The notes: generated from the sequence alone by a model not told the origin. 64,000 nt of DNA from Orientallactaga sibirica (GCA_036365145.1 JAEOAD010002183.1:1674001-1738000); one strand, 5' to 3'. Shown: positions 44,260 through 55,639, counted from the first letter of the stretch. Numbers and translations are program-made.

Positions 44260-44402
44260 GGTTTTTCAAGGTAGGGTCTCACTCTGGTCCAGGCTGACCT
44301 GGAATTAACTATGTAGTCTCAGGGTGGCCTCGAACTCTCGGCGATCCTCCTACCTCTGCCTCCCGAGTGCTGGGATTAAAGGCGTGAGCCACCACGCCCA
44401 GC
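44233..44402 (-). mobile_element. Young B1 SINE, antisense
   Basis: TSD taaattagct (44223-44232 and 44403-44412). A 29-nt T run, then near-consensus B1 ('ggtagggtctcactctgg', 'ctcgaactctcggcgatcct', 'gtgagccaccacgcccagc') retaining several CpGs, so recent. Confidence 0.95.
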
Positions 44403-44479
44403 TAAATTAGCTATTTTTTAAAGGAGTTGATAGACCAAATAGAAGGAAGCCTCTTTCAAGAAATGTCTGTAAATTAGAC

Positions 44480-44602
44480 TGAGAGATGGAGTTGTGGCTC
44501 CATGGAAGAGCATTGCCTTGCAAGTATGAAGTCCTGGATTGAATCCTCAGCACTGCAGCCAATGAATGAATGAATGAATGAATGAATGAATGAATGAATG
44601 AA
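44480..44602 (+). mobile_element. ID-type SINE with (AATG)n tail
   Basis: 'gttgtggctccatggaagagc', 'attgccttgcaagtatgaag', 'tggattgaatcctcagcactg' is the BC1/ID body. The tail is about eleven AATG units (44558-44602). Confidence 0.75.
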
Positions 44603-44699
44603 AGGAGCAAAAAGGAAACATTCCTGTAAGGAGCAGAGTGGAGAGTTATGCAGACAAAAGGAATAGTAAAGAATTTTTTAAAAGGCAGGTACATTCAAT

Positions 44700-45590
44700 G
44701 ACCTAAAACAATGTTGGAATGCACACAGAATAAGTGAAAGCACACAATGGTAGGAGGTACTGTCAGAGCAGCGAGGAGGGGACCAGGCACTGACTGAGTT
44801 TTGTGTGTTGTGCCTAAGAAGACATTAAATAAAAGAGGATTCTCATTGCTTTCTCTAGGTTTTGCCAAGGCTATCTTTTTTGCCTGTGGTAAACAGATTA
44901 GAAGGAACCAAGAGTAGAAATAGATCATGCAAAAAGCTAGCTGGAGCCTTCCAGCTAAGAAAGGATGGGTTAATAGTCGGACAGTGACAACAGGGGTGGA
45001 TATAAGTAAACAGAAGATACACTGGGGAGTAGGTAGACTTTTGCTGATGGATTCAATATGGATATGTGGGTGGGGAGAAGAATCAAGATCAGCCACTAAG
45101 ATTCTAGTTAGAGCAATTAAAATGATGACAATGTATACCCTAGATCAGCAGAAGGGAAACCGGGCTCAGAGGAATCACACATTTATAACATATTAAGGTA
45201 GATGTGCCATGAGACATTGTTGTGGATCATTGAATAGGCATTTGAATACACTTGTTTATTCATTTAAATATTTTTGAATTGCTATTATGTGTAGGAACTA
45301 AGACCAATTTGGGGGCAAACAACAAAGATGGTCTTTAACCTCCTGAAGTTTACGAGCATGTAGACAGGAAAAACACTGGACTAATAACTAACATGCTATG
45401 GGCATTGGCAGCAATTATGGACTTAGAGAAGAAAAAACCCAGGAGGACTGACAGTCTGAGTGGCTACTGAAGGCTTCCTAAGGAAGTAAAATTTAAATTC
45501 AAATGCCATTAGCTGAGAAAAAAGGCAGAGGCGGAGTTTTAGGCAAAACATGTGCAGAGCATGTGTAGACCCCGGAGGCAGAAGAAGTTA
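44700..45590. mobile_element. Ancient mammalian repeat segments (L2-like)
   Basis: 'tttgctgatggattcaatatgg' at about 45040, and 'ttcatttaaatatttttgaattgc' with 'cattagctgagaaaaaaggcag' in 45240-45560, resemble widespread old mammalian repeats. The 133-residue minus frame (44695-45096) is antisense to this and is not called. Confidence 0.4.
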
Positions 45591-46890
45591 GCTCTTTCCA
45601 GGAATAAGTTCTGCAGAACTAATTATTTCCCAAGGGAGTCTCAGTTCTGATGAAATTGCCCTGTTTGCAGACTGGATCCACTGGTTGTCAGGACGTGCTG
45701 TTGTAGCCAGAACACCAGCCAAGCCTGTACTCCTGCCAGGACTTATGCTACCAAGTCTAAAAGCACCAAGTTCATATTTCCAATCCAAAGTTCCTAAAGT
45801 ACCTAATTATTGTGTGTGGAGCTCCAGACAAACTTCTTGCCTTTAAAAAGAACTTGTCACTCATGAAATGATAGAGGGTATTATGTGAAAACTGTGTATT
45901 AAGAAAGATGGAAATTGAACAATGGACCACAGAAGAGACAAGGATGGAGAAAGAAATAGCAACACATGGGATTATGTATATGTACATGATGTATATGTAT
46001 GTGGTATATATGTATATATTTGGGAAAAAATTGGGGGACAAACTATTTATGAACTCAATTTATCTAATGAACATTTCCCCTCTTGAGGACATGATCTCCC
46101 TTAGCACTAAAACATGCTTCTGTATTTGGCAGTGGAGGTGATTTTGTGACCAAGTTTGTTCAAGAAGATACCCCAGTACTGAAGGCTAATGAAAAATGAT
46201 AGAATGTTTAGTGATAATATCAATAATGGAGAAAAGAACCAACAGGAGCCAAACTTAAGTTCTTCATTCCCACATGCCATGTTTTCATCACCTTCCCAGG
46301 TAGTGCAGAGGCAAGACATCCACTTAGTGGTCACCCTGCCCTCTCTCTGTGGAAAGATACCTTGTCTTTCAGGAGCTCTCCTAATTTTCTAGCTCCACCT
46401 CAATGCCAATATCAGAGCATTGCCATTTGGACACTCTTAAACAGTCTTCCTCCAAAATAGATTACAATAATCAATTTGCTTTGATAATTTCTTAATTAAA
46501 GTGCTATCTCATTTAACAAATCTGTTTAGAAAATGAAGACAAAAAAGAGAGAGAAGAGTGGGAATGGGGAGAATCATTGAAAGAGGAAATGAATCTATTG
46601 AGAAACCATTTCCCAGTTAGCCCCTGTATTGATCGTAGCTCTCCTACATCAGCACCAGAGACCACAGCAGAGTGATAATTAGGCACCAAGCAATCTTTCT
46701 GAAAGCAGTACAAGATGGAATGTTATTAGGTGAAGTGGTTTTCTCTCTTCTTTTTACTTGAGAAGTATACTGCTGTTCTTTAATATCTTTGAAGAGCAGG
46801 AACATTAAACACAAAGGCAGTGTGTCAGGGGCAGCAGAAAAGTGAAGCATGGGCTTTGTCTTGTCTGTCCTGGGGAGAATTCAGCCATCT
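45591..46890. other. Single-copy DNA with a TATG-rich spot
   Basis: No repeat named apart from an imperfect TATG/TATA run at 45975-46018. Frames of 66-89 residues lack support. Confidence 0.4.
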
Positions 46891-46894
46891 TGTC

Positions 46895-47215
46895 ACATAA
46901 AATTTAAATACTCAAGGATAGAGAGAACTTGAAGAGGAGCAAATGGGAGCCCAGAGAATATAGAGCGACAATGCCATTCTGTGTGATACTGAGATGGTTG
47001 GGTACATATCATGTGTTTGTAGAACACAAAGAATGAATCCTAATGTAAACTATGGACTCTAATAAACATTGTTTTATCAATGGCAACAAACATACTCCAC
47101 TAATATAAAATGTTAATGATGTAGCAAACTAGGAGACAGAAGAGGGAGTACATGGGAACTTTATAGTTTGTATTCATTTTTTTCAAAACCTAAATCAATA
47201 AAGAGATGAAGTATT
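46895..47215 (+). mobile_element. Ancient L1M 3' UTR
   Basis: 'aatcctaatgtaaactatgg', 'ttgttttatcaatggcaacaaac', 'actccactaatataaaatgttaatgatg', 'gggagtacatgggaacttt' and 'aaaacctaaatcaataaag' are in L1M 3' end order. Confidence 0.7.
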
Positions 47216-47259
47216 AATTAAGAGAAAATACAAAGACTTCAGAGTTAGTCACTACACTT

Positions 47260-47660
47260 TAATCTCATCCTTCATTCAGCATTTCATGACACTGATTGAA
47301 TTTTTGTTATGTGCTATTCCCTGTTTGGAGCATTTAGGATTCAATAATGAATGAGACAACATCCTGCCCTTCTAGAGTTTGGTTCTGGCTGGGAAATTGA
47401 TGACAAATGTATCCAAAAATTGGGCAGCAAATGCTGTGGCTGACAATGAGTCATCATAATGCAATGACCAAGGAACCAGAGAACTGCTTTTCTGAGCAAG
47501 GTGGTTAGGGCAGACTATGGTTAGAAGGGGGCATTTGAGGTGAGCTCTTAGGAAAATGAGGGAGGAATCTTGTGAACCAGTCAGAAAGGCATCTTGAAGT
47601 CCCGGGAAAGGAGGACTCAACACAGGCCTGATGAAGGAACATACGCCTGGGGTTTGAAAG
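47260..47660. mobile_element. Ancient repeat (L2-like)
   Basis: 'ttcattcagcatttcatgac', 'gttatgtgctattccctgttt', 'aataatgaatgagacaac', then 'gggcatttgaggtgagctctt'. Overlapping minus frames are incidental. Confidence 0.5.
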
Positions 47661-47749
47661 GGCCAGAAGGACAAAGTGCACTACAGGTATCACCTCAACA
47701 TAATGTAAGCCAGGGAGAAGCATGTAGAAGAACAAGTAAACCAAACATA

Positions 47750-48105
47750 TGGAATATCACTTAGTCTAAAAAGGAAGGCAGTCCTGGAATGAACATGTCT
47801 GTGAGGACACGATGCTAATTGGAGTAATTCCAGAAAACCAATGCTTCATGACCCCACTGCTAAGAGAATAGTCAGAGTCATAAAGTCAGAAGTAGAAGTG
47901 TGATTACCACAGGATGCAAGGGGAGGAGAAGCTGGGAGTTATTTCAATAAATGTGAAGTTCCGGTTTTATAAGATGAAGAATTCTGAAGATTGGTTATGT
48001 GTCAATGTGAATATATTTAACAGTTCTGAACTGTATAGTCAAACATGGTTTAAGTGCTAACCATTCTATATCTTTTACCACAACTGAATAGCCAAGACAA
48101 GGGGA
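47750..48105 (+). mobile_element. Ancient L1 3' UTR
   Basis: 'gtgattaccacaggatgcaa', 'ggaggagaagctgggagtta', 'attctgaagattggttatgtg', 'gaactgtatagtcaaacatgg' follow an old L1 3' UTR. Confidence 0.6.
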
Positions 48106-48624
48106 AGATTTAAACAGGAAATTTCATAGTCTTGTTCACACTGACTGGTAAAGAATGAGAGAAGAACAGGGTGACTTCCAGACACCAGCTGGAGATGCCA
48201 GGTAGGCTCTTGCATATTCACTCTGAGAATCCAGTGGAATTGGGAACCTCCTAGAAATAATAATTTCAGAGTCATGAGCACAAATTTACCATCTTTCTAT
48301 AAATTATTAGTAATTTTAAAATGTCTAAGAATTTAAGGAAATCTAGCCAAACGATGGTGTTATGCTTTCTTATTAGGATTATTTTAGATGTTCTAAAAGC
48401 TTCTTTAGATTAATTTAGACATAGATTTTCATCATATAACTCATGCAAACCTAAAGAGGGAAAATCTGCATACAGAAAAGAAATTAGTGAAGGTAGAATA
48501 ACATTTCTTAAATCTTGACTCTGCTGACTTACTTTTTAGAAAGCAATGTTGACTTAAAATGTGGAATTGAGTATTAAGTATATTCACCATGATATATGAC
48601 TAATCTTCAGAACTTTTTTCATCT
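48106..48624. other. Single-copy DNA, no gene seen
   Basis: Nothing recognised. Confidence 0.4.
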
Positions 48625-49212
48625 TGAAAATCTGAAGTTTTATACCCACTAACAATAGTTTCTTCTCTTCTCCTTCCATGCCCTAATAACCCCCTTCTTT
48701 CTGTCTCTATGAATCTGAGTATTCTAGGTAGGTACCTTGAGTCCCGGGGGTTGTGCAGTGTGCGACAGGATTTCCTTCCTTTGGGAGTTTGAGTAATACT
48801 CCATTTGTGTATTACCATATGTTCTTTATCCATCCATCATTGAACAATTAGGTTGATTTGTCTTTTCTTATGAAAATCATCGAAATAAGTAATTTCTTCA
48901 AGAGTATGTTTTCAGTCAATCCTTTTGGCTGTATACAAAGAAGTTGGATTGCTGGCTCATATGTTATTTTTAATATTCAGAGGACTCTGCATACTGCATG
49001 GGTGCTTCCATAGCACCCATGCTGTCTAACATTCCCAACAACTATTCACTACGATCTGCTCTCCCCATGTGTTAGCAATACACGTTCCTTTCTATTTTTT
49101 GAGTGTGGTTATCTTAATCACTGGAGGTATTATTTCATTTTCTTTTGACTTGATTTCTCTGACAGCCAGTGGTCCTGAGAATTTTTTAATAGGTTTGCTA
49201 ATGACTTTACTT
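48625..49212 (-). mobile_element. Ancient L1 relic, antisense
   Basis: 'ctgtctctatgaatctgagtattctagg', 'gtaatactccatttgtgtat', 'ttatccatccatcattgaac', 'agaagttggattgctggctca', 'aataggtttgctaatgac' are antisense L1 ORF2/3' UTR landmarks. Includes a perfect 11-bp hairpin at 48996-49022. Confidence 0.75.
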
Positions 49213-49627
49213 TTATAGTCACTATTTCTATGCTTTTGCAGTTTGCAGTCAGCAACCATCAAAAATGTTGGAGATACACACCATTTTCTTCTTTAATACT
49301 TTTCTACCCCAGGATTTGTTTCAAGCTGCTGACCCTTATTCCTGCAATATTGCCGGTTATGATCTTACGAGAAAACATCAATGCCAGGATTTCAGGAAAT
49401 GACTACAGCTCATATGCTTTCCTCCAGTCTTTAAATGTCTTGTTTACTGAAATGTCAAGAGCTGCCTTGTGCAATTACTCCACTAGGAATAATCTCCAAA
49501 TTCAAGTAGGCACAGGCAAAAACAACTAGTTTAAAACTTCTACCTGGTGGACAGAGATTCTAATGTATTGTAAATGCTACATGCAGCCCAGTGTCCAATG
49601 TTAAAGTGTGAAGAAAACACACATCTG
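49213..49627. other. Unassigned segment with 99-residue plus frame
   Basis: Frame 49230-49529 opens after a pyrimidine-rich stretch. I recognise no family. It contains acceptor-like 'ttctaccccag' at about 49304-49314. Not enough to call an exon. Confidence 0.2.
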
Positions 49628-50095
49628 TCTAGGTTTCCTATGCCGCTATACCAAACAGCCACAAACTTGGTAGCTTAAACAATACAGTTATTCTCTTCCG
49701 GTTAATGGAAGTCAGATGTCCAGATGGTCTTAGGAATTGAGAACATGCTCCTCTCAGAGTTTATGGGGGAGAATCCATTTCCTTGCCTTTCTCAGCTCTT
49801 CAAGTCTTGCATCCTCGACTTAGGGATCCTTCCTTCACCATCAAATCCAGCAGCATCTCACTTCAGTCATCACATTTCCTTCTATCCTTGAAGCCATTTC
49901 ACCCCTGGGCTTCCTCTTATATGCACTTTTGATGGTACTCACGTGGGTGTCCTAGACAATCTTTACATCTCAAGATCTAAATTTAATCATGTTGGCAAAA
50001 GTATTTCTTCTCATATGTAGTAACATTTACAAATGCCAAGGATTTGGACCAGGATATATTTGGAGTTCATTATTCAACCATAGCATCTTAGATAT
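49628..50095 (-). mobile_element. MLT1-type MaLR LTR, antisense
   Basis: 'tttcctatgccgctatacca', 'cacaaacttggtagcttaaaca', 'ttcctcttatatgcac', 'ggtgtcctagacaatcttta' and the end 'attcaaccatagca' give the antisense MLT1 layout. Confidence 0.65.
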
Positions 50096-51089
50096 GATGA
50101 AATAGGGAAATGTCACATAAAGCCATTTTCTGGATGAGATCATTGAGGGAATGACTTTGAATATGAGGAGTCTGAGGACATGCTTCACACCATCATTCAA
50201 AAATGAATTTTAGGGGAGGACCAATGGAAAGAGTGCAGAGTAGTGCTCTGTGAAATCTGAGGCAGGATAGACAGAGTACCTGCGCTCAATCAGAGGTCTT
50301 CCAATGAGTAATGGTTTTCACCTGCATCAGATGCTGTTCACTAAGATAAGGATGTAAAATCCAGACCTGGATTTGATGCCTTTGATAGGAACAATTTAAA
50401 AGGAGGTGTGATGTATACAGAACCCCACTTGGGAGTAAGCGTAAGGGAGAATGAGGACACAGTCATAGAAAGAAAGATAGAGTGATAGTGAGAAATCTTC
50501 CCAAATTTAAGATGGAAAAGAATACACAAGTTGCCTGAGAGATAAAGTGATTATAAATATGGGCATTGTGTTGTAAACCTGTTGAGAACATGAAAGAATA
50601 GTGAACATCTTTTTGTGGCAATAGGTTTATAAAGAGAGATTTTTTTTTCTGAATACATCAAATGAATTGTACAACATGATGATCAGGGTGAAGGTCATTG
50701 TGCCTCAAATGAATTTTTGTGCTTCAAATCACTGATGACAAGAAACTAAGGCTACACTGAAGTCTCATGTTTGAATTGTAACTGAAACACAGATCATAAT
50801 TACAAAGACTGCCCTCAGTTTGATTTGCTTCCTTCTCAGTTTTGCCATTGTTTCATTTACCCATGAGAGATCAGTAATAATTCTTGGTATAATTATTGTG
50901 AATTCCTTAAATGAAATTATCATACTCTTTGCTTGTTTCACATGGTTCTTCTAATATAGAAATTAAAGTCCATTCAAAAAGAATGATCCCTTTCCACATG
51001 GATTGTCCTATAACAATAAGTAACTAACCACACATTATTATTCTGGAGGTTTTGAGAAATAAATGACAAAATAGCAGCTATCTATTGAT
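50096..51089. other. Single-copy DNA, no gene seen
   Basis: Nothing recognised. Confidence 0.4.
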
Positions 51090-51285
51090 AATATATTTAT
51101 ATCTGTCATTTTGTAAGAAATTTCTAATCTACACAACAGTATTACAAGATGGGTTTTATTGTTCTCATCTTCTACATGCACAAGTGGGATTTTACCACGT
51201 GACTAAGTAAAATAGCTCATTAGTGACAGAACCTAGAAGTTAGAACTGCAGATGCTGTCTCCTTTTAGATCTCTTCCTTTGGTAC
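51090..51285 (-). mobile_element. MIR SINE, antisense
   Basis: 'aatctacacaacagtattacaagatggg', 'ttctcatcttctacatgcac', 'gtgacagaacctagaagttag'. Diverged. Confidence 0.5.
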
Positions 51286-51397
51286 CACCTGCTTGGTGAA
51301 TTATAACATTGCCCGATAATGGGTTAGCAATTTGTTGTGGAAGGATTTTAGTGGATTGATTTAAACTGGTAACCCAATTAAAACCCCAGAGGTGTTA

Positions 51398-51725
51398 TAT
51401 CAGTTACTTTTTCATTGCTGAGACAAAATACTGGACCAGAAGCAAAAGGAAGGAAAAGGGCTTAATTCAACTTACAGTTTTGAGGAGAAATTTCATTATG
51501 GTGGGAAGCCATGGTAGGCTAAAGTAGGAAGCCAGCATTATATTCATGACAGGAAGCAGAAAGAGAACAAGTGGGGCTAAAGTTACACCTTAAGGTCCTC
51601 CTTTCTCTAACAAGGCTTTACGCTAAAGGTTCCTCAACCTTCCCAAACAAGGCCCCTTCACCTGGGACCACATATTCAAATACATAAGCCTGTGGGGGTG
51701 CGGCTTTTTACTTTTTACAACCATG
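51398..51725 (-). mobile_element. ORR1-type LTR, antisense
   Basis: 'atcagttactttttcattgctg', 'gagacaaaatactggacca', 'tttcattatggtgggaagcc', 'ttcaaatacataagcctgtgg'. Confidence 0.75.
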
Positions 51726-51799
51726 GGTAATGTTTGGTAACTTTTCCCCTCATTCATTTATTTCTCACAGCTGCCTTCATGGCACAGAATGGCACCCTC

Positions 51800-52190
51800 C
51801 ACAGTGCTCTTGTGCTTTGGATGCAAAATGCCCCTGCCAGCTCATGTGTTTGAACCTTTGGTTCCCTGTTGGTACTACTGCTTTTGAACCCCTACAAGAT
51901 GTGGCCTAGCTGAAGGAAGTTTATCAATGGAGGGCAAGCTTTAGGGTTATAGCTCGACTCCACTTCTGATTCAAGTCTCTGTTTCCTGATCCACCCAGAT
52001 GTAAAACAAACAACTTGCCACTTCCTCTGCCAGAACCATAATGGGCTACCACTGTCATGTCTTCTCTGCCAGAATACAATGCATCTACCTCTCAGTCCAT
52101 GAGCCAAAATTTACCCTTCCTCCCTTATGTGGCCTCCTGCGGGTGATTTATCACAGCAGTGAGAAAAGTGGCCAATACAGCACCCTGGCT
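51800..52190 (+). mobile_element. ORR1/MT-type MaLR LTR
   Basis: 'tgctttggatgcaaaatgcc', 'agctcatgtgtttgaacc', 'catgagccaaaatttaccct', 'tttatcacagcagtgagaaaagtggcc'. Solo, and opposite in orientation to the LTR 75 bp to its left. Confidence 0.7.
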
Positions 52191-52279
52191 GCTCACCTGA
52201 AATGTGCTACGCTGATTGTTCATCACCCGAGGGAAGCGGCTCCTCAGCTCTCCCACTTTATTCTCAAAACTTGAACAGA

Positions 52280-52495
52280 ACTCCAATCTCCTTCATATCC
52301 CCTCACTCTCTCCATTAGTCTCTCTTTTAATTTGATGTCATCATCTTTTTCTTCTAGTTTGAGGGTCTAGCGAAGGTATTGCTAGGCACTGCAAGGGAGA
52401 GGGGAGGGAAATATCATATGTTTTTTGTATGTAAGTATAGAAGGTGTCAATAAAAAAATAATAATTAAAAAAAAAGCTTGTTCAACTGAGAAAAA
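52280..52495 (+). mobile_element. Twin-primed (5'-inverted) young L1
   Basis: Perfect 14-bp TSD aaaacttgaacaga (52266-52279 and 52496-52509). 52280 to about 52394 is antisense. Its reverse complement matches 14101-14190 of the nested L1 and extends further 5'. About 52395-52495 is sense and matches the 3' terminus ('ggggagggaaatatcatatg', 'gaaggtgtcaataaaaa'). The sense order lacks about 16 nt at the junction. The A tail is broken by 15 nt (52476-52490) before a second A run. Confidence 0.92.
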
Positions 52496-52509
52496 AAAAC
52501 TTGAACAGA

Positions 52510-52818
52510 TGCTGAAAGACAGATCTCTCTGACTCTCATTGCCATCTCATTTGACTGACACTGGAAGATCATGGTGCCACCAGATAATTGGTCATTATTT
52601 TTAAAATGACAATTTCGAAGACCAAATGATCTTGCGGTGATTCTTTCTCAAACACTTATGCTGGAATGCAATGTGTCCTTGTCAGTACTATCCCTTTTGG
52701 TGTCAATAAGTTTCCTGGTAGTGTGATGTCTTGGTTTCTTTCAGTGCTCCTGTCACCTGGATAGTAAGATGACTACATTTGTAGTCATCTATTAAAAACA
52801 TGGTTGCCAAGTGATAGC
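52510..52818. other. Single-copy DNA
   Basis: Nothing recognised. Confidence 0.4.
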
Positions 52819-52965
52819 GGTACTAACTTCAAATTATTATTTTACTTGGCATAAGTATAATGATTCTTTGATTCTTGAAGATATTTTTCATGAAACTTGT
52901 ATTTAGAATTTAAATTAACGTGAAAGCACAATTCACCATTTTTATGAATTGGAGAGTAGCTTTTA

Positions 52966-53428
52966 TTAAATCAATCTACCTCTGATAATATGTGAAATCT
53001 GGACAAATATTAAAGTAATACATTTTGAAGGCATAAAAGAACCAAGGCGAGAAGAGATAGGTGTAAGTATCCTGGCAAGAAAAAAAAAATGCAGTAAGGC
53101 AAGGTGATATTCTCTGTGCTTTTCCCATTGGCACATGATGCTATTGGCTAGCTGCAGGGTGAAGGGATAAGAAGATACACAGAGGGACACACAGGAGGCT
53201 GGCAAACTTTGCTGATATCACGATGCTAGGGATACAAATGATTGTCCAATCTCTATCCAGGTAAGAGAGGTGGAGGTAAACATTGTGCTTATTATGTTGA
53301 TACCCACAAGGCACTGCGTGCTTAGGGCAGTGATAACTGGAGATACACATGTCCTCCACTCTTGGCTTCTTCCAGTCCCCCATGGAATGAGTTACTGGCT
53401 GGTCAACTCCAATAACCAACACAAACAA
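52966..53428 (-). pseudogene. Broken counterpart of the 148-residue frame
   Basis: Same sequence as 38775-39221, but the minus frame is split into a 95-residue part (53141-53428) and a 79-residue part (52966-53205). A net insertion of 7 nt at about 53158-53168 ('gcagggtgaagggataag' against 'gcaggtataag' in copy 1) causes the shift. 'Pseudogene' holds only if the copy 1 frame is real, which is doubtful. Confidence 0.2.
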
Positions 53429-53589
53429 AAATGAATCTTCTGTGAAAGAAGGTTTATCACTTGAGTCACTATAATTTTTTCATTGATAATACTCATTATT
53501 TACTTGAAAAGTAAATAATAAAGGCAGTCCAACTCAGTTGAAATAGAGAATACAATAAAATAATAGAAATGGGTGTAGAGGTGTGATCA

Positions 53590-53805
53590 ACATTTTATTT
53601 TTGAACAATTTGTGACAATGTCATAAATGTGTAAAATGTTTTGTGATCATATTCAACCCTCTTTTAGTCTTGTACTTTCCACCCCTCCTCTGGCTCTTAC
53701 ACCCTTTCTGTCCCCACTGCCTCAGCATTCCTGGACCTTGAAAAGGAGTCAATGATACAGATGCCCTGTGTAGGGCTGAACACTCAATAGTGTGATGAAT
53801 ACTTT
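53590..53805 (-). mobile_element. L1 fragment, antisense (copy 2)
   Basis: Counterpart of 39380-39595, with about 9% differences by eye. Confidence 0.6.
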
Positions 53806-54027
53806 TTGACACAAGTAATAACACTAGAGAATTCCATCGGGAAAGTGAAATCTTTGAAAAGCTGTAATAGAATATTTGGAATTGAATAATGGAATATTTT
53901 ATGGGACAAATAACTCAACAGAGTAATTTAAGAGAAGATGAGACAGAGCCAAAGATAGGATAAGTGAAATTGAATATACGCAGAATGAAAGAAAATTTAG
54001 ATTTAAGCACATAAAAAAAGGTACAGA

Positions 54028-54261
54028 GGGCTGGAGAAATGGCTTAGCAGTTAAGGTGTTTGCCTGTGAAGCCTAAGGACCCAGGTTCAATTCTCCAGGT
54101 CCCACGTAAGCCAGATGCACAAGGGGTACATGCATCTGGAGTTCGTTTGCAGTGGCTGGAGGCCCTGGTGTGCCCATTCTCTCTCTGTCTACCTCTCTTC
54201 TATCTCTCTCTCTCTCTGCTTGCAAATAAATAAATAAATAAATAATTTTTTTAAAACAAGA
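54028..54261 (+). mobile_element. B2-type SINE, only in copy 2
   Basis: Perfect 15-bp TSD aaaaaaaggtacaga (54013-54027 and 54262-54276). Copy 1 has a single uninterrupted 'aaaaaaggcacagaaag' at about 39963-39979, the empty site. Confidence 0.95.
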
Positions 54262-54397
54262 AAAAAAAGGTACAGAAAGTTTAAGAGTATATAACATGCA
54301 ACTAAAATATAGCTAATGGTCATGGTTGTGTTACAGAAATAAGGGAAGTGAGAAAATAGAATAGGAATAATATGTAACTCACAAATTCAAGAAGCTC

Positions 54398-54525
54398 TAA
54401 GCTAGGCATGGAGGCCCATGCCTTTAATCCCAGCACTGGGGAGGCAGAGATAGGTGGATTGTCATGAATCTGAGGCCACCTTGAGGCTACATAGTGAATT
54501 CCAGGTAAGTCTGAACCCACCAAAA
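54398..54525 (+). mobile_element. B1 SINE (shared, copy 2)
   Basis: Counterpart of the B1 at 40138: 'gctaggcatggaggcccatg', 'cagcactggggaggcagag'. Confidence 0.85.
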
Positions 54526-54587
54526 AAGAAGCTCTAAGAACTAGACGTAAATATTTACTACAAATAAAATGACCATAAGGATTGTGG

Positions 54588-54917
54588 TGATTTGAAATTT
54601 TGAATGTAGTTGCCCCATAGACTCCTGTGTTTGAACACTTGGTCCCCAGCAAAGTGTCAGTGCAGGGAAAGACTGTGGAAGTGGAAGCTTGCTGAAGAAA
54701 GTGTGTCACTGGGGTTGGGCCTTTAGGTATTGCAGGAAGGCCTTATTTGCTATTCTGGCCCTCTCTGCTTCCTTCCTGCTGAAGTGATGTTGTGACATTC
54801 ACTTTCCCCATCATGATGGACTCGGCCCTCTGGAATTGTAAGCCAAAATAAACCCTTTTCTCCATATACCGCTTCTGGTTGGGTATTTTCCCTAGCAATG
54901 AGAAAGTTACTGATACA
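54588..54917 (+). mobile_element. ORR1-type LTR (copy 2)
   Basis: Counterpart of 40329-40650, retaining 'cttggtccccagc' that copy 1 has lost. Confidence 0.85.
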
Positions 54918-54919
54918 AA

Positions 54920-54950
54920 TTATATATGTGTGTGTGTGTGTGTTATATAT
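54920..54950. repeat. (TG)n with TATA edges
   Basis: Short TG run at the position where copy 1 carries (CA)n. Confidence 0.85.
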
Positions 54951-54951
54951 T

Positions 54952-55215
54952 TCAGTCATAATGTAGAAAAAAGTTATCATTTGTAGGAAAATGGATGTAA
55001 CTGGAGATAATAATATTCAGTAAATAAAGCAGTCTTCGTGAGACATTGTATGTTTTTCTCTCATTTGTGGTTCCTGTGTTTTATGTAGGCAAGTTACATT
55101 ATGTCTGTATACATGACATGAAAGTAGAAGTATAACTGTCTTGGAATAAGAGAAGACTAAGATGAGATAAAGAGTAGAGTAATGTGGAGGAATATGTTCA
55201 GTATACAGTCTATTC
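54952..55215 (+). mobile_element. L1 ORF2 3' end fragment (copy 2)
   Basis: Counterpart of 40690-40950 ('cagtcataatgtagaaaaaag', 'ggaaaatggatgtaactgg'). Confidence 0.65.
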
Positions 55216-55639
55216 TTATATGAAAAATGTCCCTACATGACACAGTACCATGCACAATGAATATAAACAGTGAAAATGTAAAAAGTTACAGGCACAGAGT
55301 GGTTATACTGCTGAAAGACAAAACCACTAATTGAAGAGCACCTGGCAGAAAAATACCCATTTCCTTCAAAGTAACAATTATAAATTTATTACTGTTCTAG
55401 ATAAATAATGGCAGTCAAAGATAATCAGGCAGCACCTGAAATAAAACAAGTAATAAAATATAATGTGACAAATATACAAGTATATAATATATCATATAAA
55501 AAATAAGTGCCAGATTATAATTATTTAATGGTTCACAATATTTTTCAGAAAATCCAGGAGAAATGACTATGTTGTCTTAGAGACAATGAAATAAACTCAA
55601 AACTACACACTATAAATATTTAAAATAATTCTTCAGGAA

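Larger units (their letters stand above)
52819..55639 (+). repeat. Segmental duplication, copy 2 (about 2.8 kb)
   Basis: Direct repeat of 38615-41612, about 14.2 kb away. It lacks the two SINEs specific to copy 1, carries its own B2-type SINE (54028-54261), and lacks about 40 bp after 'ggaataat' (near 54370) that copy 1 has at about 40070-40110. Confidence 0.95.

Noticed and set aside
44695..45096. 133-residue minus frame as a gene
   Set aside because: The plus strand reads as an ancient mammalian repeat. The frame is antisense to it, with no splice or domain support.
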